Assembly (NCBI GenBank): GCA_041484525.1
Contig: JBGPHT010000086.1
Span: 1 to 31,977 of the forward strand
DNA length: 31,977 bases
Direction of reading: 5' to 3'
DNA from: JBGPHT01 sp041484525
GTDB lineage: Bacteria > Acidobacteriota > Terriglobia > Bryobacterales > Bryobacteraceae
In this document: piece after piece, positions 24,121-30,608 of the stretch
How positions within the stretch are numbered: the stretch's first letter is position 1
Layout: each line of letters opens with the position of its first letter
Made by a program: the position numbers and the translations under genes
The notes under the pieces: model-generated
Databases searched by the model: none
What the model was told of the DNA's origin: nothing
What the model saw: only the letters and a program-made list of their open reading frames with translations

Positions 24121-24546
24121 TCATCGTGGGGCGGACTTCGATCCGGACGAATCAGCGGCCCGCCGGCGAATCTGGCGGCCGCATTCCTGAAGGTCGGCGC
24201 ACTGGCACGCCTGGGCGCGGGCGAGGCGCTCTTTGATGGCGGCGATGCGCGCCGCGAGGGCGTCGAGCTGGACGATCTTTTTCGCCGCGATGCCGGGTAG
24301 ACGCTGCGAGAGCGGTGCATCGCCGGGGAAGTCTTCGAAGAGATGGCGGGCCTCGTCCAGGGTGAAACCGCACTGCTTGGCGAACTCCAGGACAGCCAGG
24401 CGATCCAGGATCGCGGGATCGTATCGTCGCTGCCCAGCGGCGCGGGCCGGCTTCGGCAGCAGGCCGGTCTTTTCGTAAAAACGGATCGCGGATGCACGCA
24501 GGCCGGACTGGCGCGCAACCTCGCCAATCGTGAGGGGGACAGGCAT
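24121..24546 (-). CDS. MerR-family regulator with CxCx5C sensor motif
   Basis: 141 residues from the ATG at 24546; an upstream in-frame extension to 24714 runs across the promoter region and is not coding. The N-terminal MerR HTH is LTIGEVARQSGLRASAIRFYEKTGLL and RRYDPAILDRLAVLEFAKQCGFTLDEARHLF. A coiled-coil dimerisation helix (about 83-112) is followed by Cys114-x-Cys116 and Cys122 (ACQCADLQECG). The cysteine equivalent to Cys82 of Tn501 MerR is absent; Cys59 lies in the HTH domain. A thiophilic ligand or redox signal is plausible, but the arrangement differs from Hg-MerR. It is divergent from a small Cys-Cys protein whose promoter it probably controls. Confidence 0.93.
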   Translation of the reverse strand: MPVPLTIGEVARQSGLRASAIRFYEKTGLLPKPARAAGQRRYDPAILDRLAVLEFAKQCGFTLDEARHLFEDFPGDAPLSQRLPGIAAKKIVQLDALAARIAAIKERLARAQACQCADLQECGRQIRRRAADSSGSKSAPR

Positions 24547-24584
24547 CGAATTGAGTGTACTCCAGAGTCCCCGGCGAATTTTAC

Positions 24585-24615
24585 TTGACTTAAAGTTCAC
24601 TTCAACCTGTAGCAT
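24585..24615 (+). promoter_or_regulatory. MerR-type promoter/operator with 19-bp spacer
   Basis: TTGACT (24585-24590), a 19-base spacer and TAGCAT (24610-24615) form the over-long promoter that MerR activators remodel. The imperfect inverted repeat TTAAAGT-TC-ACTTCAA (24590-24605) fills the spacer. The -10 ends seven bases before the ATG at 24622, so the message is probably leaderless. On the minus strand TACACT (24559-24554) could serve the merR-like gene. Confidence 0.8.
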
Positions 24616-24621
24616 CGGGTC

Positions 24622-24996
24622 ATGAAGATACTCATCGTGCTTTCGCTCGTGCTGACTTCGGCGCTCGCGGATCAAGCTCCATTCGCTTGCAACCTCAAGG
24701 CGTTCCAACCGCAAGAGAGGGCCGAGTGGCGCGGACTGCTCGACCGCATGAAATCGGCCGTCGTCACTCTACGGGAACTCAACAATGGCTATGCGTTCCG
24801 CATCGATCCCGCGCGTATGCCGCTGAAGGAACTGGCGGCGTGGGTCGATCTGGAGCGCAAATGCTGCCCGTTCTTCGATTTCCAGATCGATCTGCACGGC
24901 GAAGATGGAACGCTGTGGATCAGCCTGCAGGGCAGGGAAGGGGTGAAGGAGTTCATCGACCAGGACTTCCAGCTTCGCAAAAAAGCGGCGAAGTAG
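24622..24996 (+). CDS. Small exported Cys-Cys protein, MerR-associated
   Basis: 124 residues. The N-terminus looks like a signal peptide (MKILIVLSLVLTSALA, cleavage near residue 16). The mature part has Cys23 (FACNLKAFQPQERAEW), a helix, GYAFRID, then WVDLERKCCPFFDFQID with the pair Cys81-Cys82 and GREGVKEFIDQDF. I recall cytoplasmic proteins of this pattern as uncharacterised companions of MerR regulators, sometimes near mercury-resistance genes. Adjacent cysteines could bind a soft metal or metalloid, but this is inference. It is the target of the divergent MerR promoter and stands alone. 63 bases follow before the next PadR gene. Confidence 0.8.
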   Translation: MKILIVLSLVLTSALADQAPFACNLKAFQPQERAEWRGLLDRMKSAVVTLRELNNGYAFRIDPARMPLKELAAWVDLERKCCPFFDFQIDLHGEDGTLWISLQGREGVKEFIDQDFQLRKKAAK

Positions 24997-25024
24997 GCTA
25001 TCCCGCATAAGCCTCGAGCGTCTG

Positions 25025-25052
25025 TATAATAGAATGTCGATATATAGACATT
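25025..25052 (+). promoter_or_regulatory. Promoter and palindromic PadR operator
   Basis: TATAAT (25025-25030) is followed by a 20-base near-perfect palindrome, AATGTC-GATATATA-GACATT (25033-25052), with a single mismatched pair. It covers the predicted start point (about 25037), and the PadR ATG is at 25060. The -35 is poor. Autorepression by the PadR product is inferred. Confidence 0.7.
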
Positions 25053-25059
25053 CGATCTT

Positions 25060-25404
25060 ATGCCACACGATCGCATCGAATTCCTCCAAGGCACGCTCGA
25101 CATGCTCGTCCTGCGGACCCTGCTGCTGGGGCCGCTGCATGGGTACGGAATTGCCCAGGCGCTCCGGCGGACCTCAGAAGCCGCTTTCCAGTTGGAGGCG
25201 GGATCGCTCTATCCGGCGCTGCAGCGGCTTGAGCTGAAGGGTCTCATTTCGGCCAAGTGGGAAGTCTCGGACCGTAACCGCCGCCAGCGCATCTACCGCC
25301 TGAATCCGGCGGGCCGGAAACGGCTGCGGGCCGAGATCTCGCGCTGGGAGGACTTCGTGCACGCAGTAACGCGCGTGCTGCATCCGAGACCATCCGAGGA
25401 GTGA
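25060..25404 (+). CDS. PadR-family transcriptional regulator
   Basis: 114 residues: EFLQGTLDMLVLRTLLLGPLHGYGIAQAL, then FQLEAGSLYPALQRLELKGLISAKW (recognition helix) and the wing RRQRIYRLNPAGRKRL, ending with a helix SRWEDFVHAVTRVL. This matches the short PadR proteins that precede ADOP permeases in Acidobacteriota. Its stop is 3 bases before the permease start, with a GAGGAG ribosome site inside its last codons. It is likely an autorepressor through the palindrome upstream. It shares only the fold with the other PadR in this window, and its operator is different. Confidence 0.95.
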   Translation: MPHDRIEFLQGTLDMLVLRTLLLGPLHGYGIAQALRRTSEAAFQLEAGSLYPALQRLELKGLISAKWEVSDRNRRQRIYRLNPAGRKRLRAEISRWEDFVHAVTRVLHPRPSEE

Positions 25405-25407
25405 GCC

Positions 25408-28161
25408 ATGCTGTTCTTTCGCCGCCTTCTGCTGCTGTTGTCCCCGCGCCACCGGCGCCGGCGGGACCTGGAACTCGACGAGGAGCTGCGCGCGAACCTG
25501 GCGCTGGCGGCGGACGAAGCGGCCGAATCGGGTCTGACTCCGGATCAGGCGGCGCTGGCCGCGCGGCGCGAAATCGGCAACCTGACGCGCGTCCGCGAGG
25601 AAGCGCGCGCGGTGTGGTTTCCCGGGTGGGACGACCTTGCGCAGGATGTCCGGTACGCGGCCCGTAGTCTGCGCCGGGCGCCCGTGTTCACGCTGGTGGC
25701 GATTCTCTCGCTGGCTCTGGGGATCGGTTCGGCAACGGCGCTCTTCTCGCTGGTGGACTGGGTAGTGCTGCGGCCGCTCTCCTATCGCGATCCGGGCAGA
25801 TTGGTCTACGTTCGGGAGATCGTCCCGCCGCTGGCTCACCTGTATCCGACGATCCCGGTCAATATCCGGCATTTCCTTTTTTGGCGCGATGACGCGCGGT
25901 CGTTCTCGTCGATCGTGGCGATGGTCTCGTCCGGCGGGACGATCACGACGGGCGAGCCGGAAACCATCGAGGGGGCCGCGGTCACAGCCGGCTTCTGCGA
26001 GATTCTCGGCGTGGAACCGCAGTTGGGCCGGTGTTTTTCGCGCGATGAGGAACAGCGCGGGCGCAGTAAGGTTGCGCTGATCGCGGACTCGTTGTGGCGT
26101 CGCCGTTTCGGGGCGGCGCCCGACGTGGCAGGCCGGCCGCTTGTCGTGGATGGCGTGCCGCATACCGTGATCGGCGTTCTGCCCGCCTCATTCCGGTTTC
26201 CGAAGCGCGACGATCTGGGGTCGCTGTCTCGCCTCGGAGCGCGCACCGAGATCTTCCGTCCTATCGACGATGCCGGCGGGGGTTGGGGCGGAGATTACGA
26301 CTACATCGTCCTGGGACGCTTACGCTCCGGTGTTTCGCGCGAGAAGGCTGCTGCGGAACTGAACGTCCTGGAGCGGCGGATCATGGCCGATCAGCATCTG
26401 GGCTATACGCCCGGAGCACAGGTGGATATGTTGCAAGATGTGGTGGTGTCGCCTGTTCGGACCGCGCTCGGCGTGCTGCTGGCGGCAGTCATGCTCCTGT
26501 TACTGATCGTATGCGTGAACCTGGCGAATCTGCTGCTGGCCCGCGGCAGCGCCCGGGCGCGCGAGTTCGCGCTGCGTGTCGCGCTGGGCGCCCGCCGCGG
26601 ACGGCTGATGGTACACGCGCTGATGGAAACGCTGCTGCTCGCGCTCGCCGGGGGTGCGTTGGGCGCGTTTGGGGCGCGCGCGGCCGTCCGGCTTTTCACC
26701 AGTTCGGCGCGAGTAAATCTGCCGCGGCTGGATGAGGTCCAGGTAGACGGCCGCGTGTGGCTGTTCGCCTTCGGCCTGTCCCTCGCGTGCGGAGTGCTTT
26801 TCGGCCTGCTGCCGTCGCTGCGTCTGGCGCGCCTCGATCCACAGCAGACGCTTCGCTCAGGCAGCTATACGCAGACCGTAACGCGCGGCGGGCTGCGGGT
26901 GCGCGAGTGGTTGGTGGGTGGGGAAGTGGCGCTGAGCGCTATGCTGCTCGTGCTGGCGGGTTTGCTCATTAACAGCCTGGCGCACGTGCTCCGCGTCGAC
27001 AAGGGCTTTCATGAGGAGCAGACGGTGCTGGTCCACATCTCCCTGCCCGGCCAATACCGCTCGCCGCAGCAGCGCAACGGGTTCTTCGATCTCGCCGTGG
27101 AGCGCTTCCGTACCCTGCCGGGCGTCCGTTCGGCGGCCTTCATCTCCAAGCCTCCGCTGACGGGAGAGTCGAACGTGAATGAGGTCAGCGTCGAAGGAGC
27201 GGCCGGCGCAGCGCTCGATCCGGTGACGCGCCAAACCCTCATCGTCAACGTCCGCTTCATCGGCCCAGACTACTTTTCGACGCTAGGGATTCCGCTGCTG
27301 AAGGGCAGGGCACTCGAAGAGGCCGACCGGCAACGGAGTGTGGCGGTGTTATCGGCGCGGCTGGCCGCCAAGATCTGGCCGAATGAAAACCCTCTTGGCC
27401 GGAAGATCACAAGCGCCAGTGGCGTGAGTGGCGCCGAGGTGGTCGGCGTGGTGGGCGACGTTCATAGTTCGCGGCTGGAGCAAGACCCCACCATGATGGT
27501 CTACGCGCCGTTCTGGAAGAGAGGATTTGATGCGGGTTACGTGGCGATCCGGACCGCCGGCGGCGTGCCCGATCTGTTGGCGCAAGTACGCGGCGCGCTG
27601 CGGACGATCGATCCCGGCCTGTCGGCGCCGGAACTGCAAACTGCTGGGGCACTGGTGACGGCGGCGACCGCGCAGCGCCGCTTCCAGATGGACGTGGCGG
27701 CGGCGTTCGCGGGCTCGGCTCTGCTGCTGGCGCTGCTGGGGATTTACGGAGTAGTGGCGTACGGCGTGAGTCTGCGTCGCCGCGAGATGGGCGTTCGGCT
27801 GGCGCTGGGCGCGGGACCTGGCGATGTCCGGCGGCTGGTTCTGCGGCAGGGGCTGCGGCCGGTGGTGGCGGGGCTCGGGATCGGCCTCGCGGTGGCGCTG
27901 GCGGCGGGACGGCTGGTGCGAACGATGCTGTTCGGGATTAGTCCGGCCGACGCGCCGACGCTGGTGGCGGTAGCGGCGGTGTTGGCTTGCGTAGGAGCGG
28001 CGGCGTGTGTACTGCCGGCTTGTCGGCGTCGCGCCTCGATCCGGCGCGGGTGCTGCGGGATGAATAGGGCGCCTGTTACTCTCTTGGGTGAAGACTATGG
28101 CACTCACCGAATCCACTATGCTCGACCTGGGCACGCCCGCGGCCGAGTTTCAGCTTCCTGA
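25408..28161 (+). CDS. ADOP-type MacB/FtsX permease, 3' end frameshifted
   Basis: 917 residues as read. The prefix domain (1-80: ELDEELRANLALAADEAAE, ALAARREIGNLTRVREEAR) is followed by DVRYAARSLRRAPVFTLVAILSLALGIG, the first MacB/FtsX half with helices near 360-470, and a second half ending with helices at about 765-865. After ...CVLPA (to 28020) the frame becomes CRRRASIRR and runs 65 bases into the next gene. One base further round, the sequence reads ASRLDPARVLRDE-stop (ends 28067), the usual ADOP tail. Restoring one G near 28025 gives 886 residues exactly. So either a sequencing error or a recent single-base loss. No ATPase is nearby. It is coupled to the upstream PadR. Confidence 0.92.
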   Translation: MLFFRRLLLLLSPRHRRRRDLELDEELRANLALAADEAAESGLTPDQAALAARREIGNLTRVREEARAVWFPGWDDLAQDVRYAARSLRRAPVFTLVAILSLALGIGSATALFSLVDWVVLRPLSYRDPGRLVYVREIVPPLAHLYPTIPVNIRHFLFWRDDARSFSSIVAMVSSGGTITTGEPETIEGAAVTAGFCEILGVEPQLGRCFSRDEEQRGRSKVALIADSLWRRRFGAAPDVAGRPLVVDGVPHTVIGVLPASFRFPKRDDLGSLSRLGARTEIFRPIDDAGGGWGGDYDYIVLGRLRSGVSREKAAAELNVLERRIMADQHLGYTPGAQVDMLQDVVVSPVRTALGVLLAAVMLLLLIVCVNLANLLLARGSARAREFALRVALGARRGRLMVHALMETLLLALAGGALGAFGARAAVRLFTSSARVNLPRLDEVQVDGRVWLFAFGLSLACGVLFGLLPSLRLARLDPQQTLRSGSYTQTVTRGGLRVREWLVGGEVALSAMLLVLAGLLINSLAHVLRVDKGFHEEQTVLVHISLPGQYRSPQQRNGFFDLAVERFRTLPGVRSAAFISKPPLTGESNVNEVSVEGAAGAALDPVTRQTLIVNVRFIGPDYFSTLGIPLLKGRALEEADRQRSVAVLSARLAAKIWPNENPLGRKITSASGVSGAEVVGVVGDVHSSRLEQDPTMMVYAPFWKRGFDAGYVAIRTAGGVPDLLAQVRGALRTIDPGLSAPELQTAGALVTAATAQRRFQMDVAAAFAGSALLLALLGIYGVVAYGVSLRRREMGVRLALGAGPGDVRRLVLRQGLRPVVAGLGIGLAVALAAGRLVRTMLFGISPADAPTLVAVAAVLACVGAAACVLPACRRRASIRRGCCGMNRAPVTLLGEDYGTHRIHYARPGHARGRVSAS

Positions 28162-28675
28162 CTCCGTTTCCGGGAAGACCGTGGGCTTGGCGGACTTCAC
28201 CGGGAAGAAAGCGCTGCTGGTGATGTTTCTCTCGCGACATTGTCCCTACGTGAAACACATCCTACAGGGGCTGGCCGATTTTACCCGAGACTACGCGGGA
28301 ACCGCGCTCGGCATCGTCGCGATTTCGTCCAACTTCGTCGAGCAGTATCCCGACGATGCGCCTGACAAACTGCGCCAGACGGCACACGATCTCGGGTTCC
28401 ACTTTCCGTTCTGCTACGACGAGTCGCAGGAGGTGGCGAGGGCTTACCGCGCCGCTTGCACGCCCGGCTTCTTCGTGTTCGACGAGGGCCGGAAGCTGGT
28501 TTATCGCGGGCAGTTTGATGCGAGCCGGCCAGGGAATAATGTTCCGGTTACCGGGCAGGACCTGCACGCCGCGGTAGACGCGGTACTCGCCGGACGCGCC
28601 GTCGACGCGATGCAGAAGCCCAGCCTGGGCTGCAATATCAAATGGAAGCCGGGAAACGAACCGATGTTCGCCTAA
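28097..28675 (+). CDS. Thioredoxin-fold/peroxiredoxin-like protein
   Basis: 192 residues from the ATG at 28097; a GTG at 28088 would add three. AhpC/TSA-type redoxin fold: PAAEFQLPDSVSGKTVGLADF, then LLVMFLSRHCPYVKHIL with Cys49 in a CPYV setting (one cysteine, not CxxC), GIVAISSNFVEQYPDDAPDKL, and RAACTPGFFVFDEGRKLVYRGQFD. The CPYVKHI segment marks the peroxiredoxin-like family commonly annotated 'thioredoxin family protein'. A thiol peroxidase or disulfide role in the cytoplasm is likely, partner unknown. The tail LGCNIKWKPGNEP is also conserved in the family. It begins within the frameshifted permease read-through, 29 bases after that gene's true stop. Confidence 0.9.
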   Translation: MALTESTMLDLGTPAAEFQLPDSVSGKTVGLADFTGKKALLVMFLSRHCPYVKHILQGLADFTRDYAGTALGIVAISSNFVEQYPDDAPDKLRQTAHDLGFHFPFCYDESQEVARAYRAACTPGFFVFDEGRKLVYRGQFDASRPGNNVPVTGQDLHAAVDAVLAGRAVDAMQKPSLGCNIKWKPGNEPMFA

Positions 28676-28700
28676 TAGAGAACCAGAGAAAAGCACACGA

Positions 28701-28723
28701 CGCCCCTCACCTGTGAAGGGGCG
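28701..28723 (-). terminator. Possible terminator between convergent genes
   Basis: CGCCCCT (28701-28707) pairs with AGGGGCG (28717-28723), with further inner pairing and one bulge, in the gap between convergent genes. On the minus strand a TTTT run starts only about 9 bases later and the plus strand has none, so termination is uncertain. Confidence 0.4.
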
Positions 28724-28751
28724 CCTCGAACTGGCCAGCTTAGAGCGACTT

Positions 28752-29078
28752 TTATACCTGGAAGGAACTGCCGCAACCGCAGGTTGATTTTACCTGAGGG
28801 TTGTTGAACTTGAAGCCGGAACCCTCCAGCGTTTCGACGAAATCCACTTGGGCGCCGTCCAGGTAGAGCAGGCTGGCCTGGTCGACGAACACCTGCAGAC
28901 CGTCGTAGTTGTAGGTCTTATCGAGCATGTTGGGCTGGTTCTCGAAGGCCATGGAATAGCTGAATCCGGAACAGCCGCCGCCCACTACCGCGATGCGCAG
29001 GCCGGCCGGGGAGGGCTGCTGAGATGCCATGATCTCCTTCACCTTGCCGATCGCCTTCTCCGTTATTAATACGCTCAT
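28752..29078 (-). CDS. A-type iron-sulfur carrier (IscA/ErpA/HesB family)
   Basis: 108 residues, full length for the family. Carries and inserts Fe-S clusters into target enzymes. The three conserved cysteines are present: Cys36 in GGGCSGFSY and Cys100/Cys102 in STCGCGSSF near the C-terminus. The N-terminus MSVLITEKAIGKVKEIM and the segment DKTYNYDGLQVFVDQASLLYLDGAQVDFVE are typical. ErpA versus IscA cannot be decided from this alone; no other isc/suf gene is adjacent. A good GAGGAG ribosome site stands eight bases before the ATG, and TATAAT lies at 29125-29120. Confidence 0.97.
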   Translation of the reverse strand: MSVLITEKAIGKVKEIMASQQPSPAGLRIAVVGGGCSGFSYSMAFENQPNMLDKTYNYDGLQVFVDQASLLYLDGAQVDFVETLEGSGFKFNNPQVKSTCGCGSSFQV

Positions 29079-29119
29079 GAGTTGAACTCCTCTGAATCGA
29101 AAGCTTTCACGTGCTCCTC

Positions 29120-29125
29120 ATTATA
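29120..29125 (-). promoter_or_regulatory. -10 box of the Fe-S carrier gene
   Basis: TATAAT on the minus strand, giving a leader of about 35 bases that includes GAGGAG. No convincing -35 is seen at 16-18 bases. Confidence 0.5.
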
Positions 29126-29237
29126 CAAGGAACCGGACTGCTAATTGTTGGATGCGGCAAGGCGGCGAAGGTTGCAAGGGATAGACATCCAAAGGCTGCT
29201 CCGTAAAGACAGGCGAATGCAGCCACTTGGAAGTCCC

Positions 29238-29622
29238 ATGTCCGTAGTTAGTTATCCGGTTTTTCGAAGAAATGTGCAATGGCAGGAACCTGGCCGTAGG
29301 GGACGAGATCTTCACCGAAGACAACGTTTACCACGGCCCGGCCAGTCCGTGGGTTGGCCCAGGCCCCTGCGGGGTGAAGCAATTGATCGGCACGTACCAT
29401 CGCGGCTTTCGAACGCCCGTGGGACCGTGGAAGAGACCCTCATGGCCGGCGATCGCGTCATCATTCGGTAGAGCGGCTCGCGACACGCAGGATGGTCCGT
29501 TGTACGCCATCGGCGCCACCGGCCGCAGTGTCACGGTGGCGGGCATCTGGATCTTTCGCGTGGTCGGAATGATGCAGCAGCTCGGGCTGGTTTCGGAGCC
29601 GGCAGGCGCGGCCACGAACTGA
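29238..29622 (+). pseudogene. Decayed SnoaL-like ester cyclase
   Basis: Pieces of one SnoaL-like polyketide/ester cyclase can be read in two frames. Frame 1: LVIRFFEEMCNGRNLAVGDEIF (from 29248, just after an in-frame TAG) and YHGPASPWVGPGPCGVKQLIG with GTYHRGF. Then frame 2: VEETLMAGDRVIIR, with a TAG where family members have Trp, and SGSRHAG. Frame 1 again: PLYAIGATGRSVTVAGIWIFRVV and MMQQLGLVSEP, with about 15 residues missing between the last two (the expected DGKIVEHWD region). So there are at least two frameshifts, stop codons and an internal deletion. No intact start or ribosome site is present. Not functional. Confidence 0.75.
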
Positions 29623-29673
29623 GTGCACGGTTGGGGGCGCACCGTCGTCTCTTAGTCAGGAGATTGCATAACG

Positions 29674-30168
29674 ATGCGCACTGCCCTATTTGCCCTTCTG
29701 ACGCTGATCGCGCCCCTGATCGTCGCCCAGGACCAGCCCGTGACGGGCTCACCCGTCTATAAGGTTGACTTCAATATCCACGACGGCGCCGACGCTGCTG
29801 CGAAAGCGGGCCGTCGTTATACGATCCTGATCGATTCTTCCAACAAGGGAGTATTCAAGGTAGGCAACCGCGTGCCGCTCACGGCCGGCAGCGGTCAGAT
29901 CAACTACGTCGATGTGGGCGTGAATATCGATTGCTCCGTGCAGGAGAACACCAACGGACGAGTCAGGCTGCATGCGGATCTCGATCTGAGCACGGTCTTG
30001 CCGGCGGACAAGAACGCGACAGCGCCGTCGAATCCGACGATCTCCCAACTCAAGCTCAATGTGAATGCCGTGGTGAATCCGGGCAAGCCGACGATTGTTG
30101 CCTCCATCGACGACCCGGTGACGATGCGGAAGGTGGACGTGGAGTTGACGGTCACCAGGTCGAACTAG
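29674..30168 (+). CDS. Secreted beta-rich protein, unknown function
   Basis: 164 residues with a clear signal peptide (RTALFALLTLIAPLIVAQ). The mature part alternates strands and polar turns: YKVDFNIHDGAD, GRRYTILIDSSNKGVFKVGNRVPL, YVDVGVNIDCSVQENTNGRVRLHADLDLSTVL, QLKLNVNAVVNPGKPTIVASIDDP and RKVDVELTVTR. The DVGVNIDC...NGRVRL...GKPTIV sequence resembles the C-terminal part of secretin-type domains, but no pore or export domain is attached, so I do not name a function. An AGGAG ribosome site lies 11 bases before the ATG. Its stop codon overlaps the stop of the convergent GNAT gene (CTAG at 30165-30168). Confidence 0.7.
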   Translation: MRTALFALLTLIAPLIVAQDQPVTGSPVYKVDFNIHDGADAAAKAGRRYTILIDSSNKGVFKVGNRVPLTAGSGQINYVDVGVNIDCSVQENTNGRVRLHADLDLSTVLPADKNATAPSNPTISQLKLNVNAVVNPGKPTIVASIDDPVTMRKVDVELTVTRSN

Positions 30169-30608
30169 GGCTCCATCAGAAAGCTGTAGCCGTGCCGCGC
30201 GAAGCCCAGGGCGTCGTAGAAACGGTGCGCGCCTTCCCGCGGCAGTCCGCTCGAGAGCGTCATCTTATAGCATCCCGTGCTGCGGCATTGCTCGCGGGCG
30301 TGCGCCATCATAGCTTTCCCGATACCGCGGCCTTGCTGCGCGGGATCGACCGCCACATCTTCGACTACACCCGCGCGCGCGCCGCGTTTCGCCAGGTTGT
30401 CGAGAATCGCCAGGCCATAGGTACCGGCAATGGCGCCGTCCGCCTCGGCCACGAATAGCTTGTAGAACGGATAGTGGCGGAAGACGGCGAAGTGTTCGCG
30501 CGCTTCGTCCGGGGTGAAGGAACGGCCGCCATCGATTCCAGCTTCGCGATACAGGCGGAGAATTTCGGGGAGGTCGCTCTCCGCGGCCTCCCGGATAGTT
30601 ACACCCAC
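30165..30608 (-). CDS. GNAT-family N-acetyltransferase
   Basis: 147 residues from a GTG (30608; another GTG at 30611). A longer open frame to 31196 runs inside the upstream isomerase and is not coding. GNAT signatures are TIREAAESDLPEILRLYREAG, YKLFVAEADGAIAGTYGLAIL, VEDVAVDPAQQGRGIGKAMM with the acetyl-CoA loop Q-Q-G-R-G-I-G, and GAHRFYDALGFARHGYSFLM at the end. The acceptor substrate is unknown. It overlaps the isomerase end by 10 bases on the same strand, so the pair is probably co-transcribed and coupled. Confidence 0.9.
   Translation of the reverse strand: MGVTIREAAESDLPEILRLYREAGIDGGRSFTPDEAREHFAVFRHYPFYKLFVAEADGAIAGTYGLAILDNLAKRGARAGVVEDVAVDPAQQGRGIGKAMMAHAREQCRSTGCYKMTLSSGLPREGAHRFYDALGFARHGYSFLMEP

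Noticed and set aside
20832..24527. A 1231-codon open frame antisense to smc, longer than smc itself
   Set aside because: It mirrors the GC-rich codon pattern of smc, has Arg/Leu/Gln-heavy low-complexity composition and no recognisable domain. SMC motifs on the other strand are complete.
29121..29324. 67-codon minus-strand frame upstream of the Fe-S carrier gene
   Set aside because: It overlaps the SnoaL relic and the carrier gene's promoter region, with no family features.
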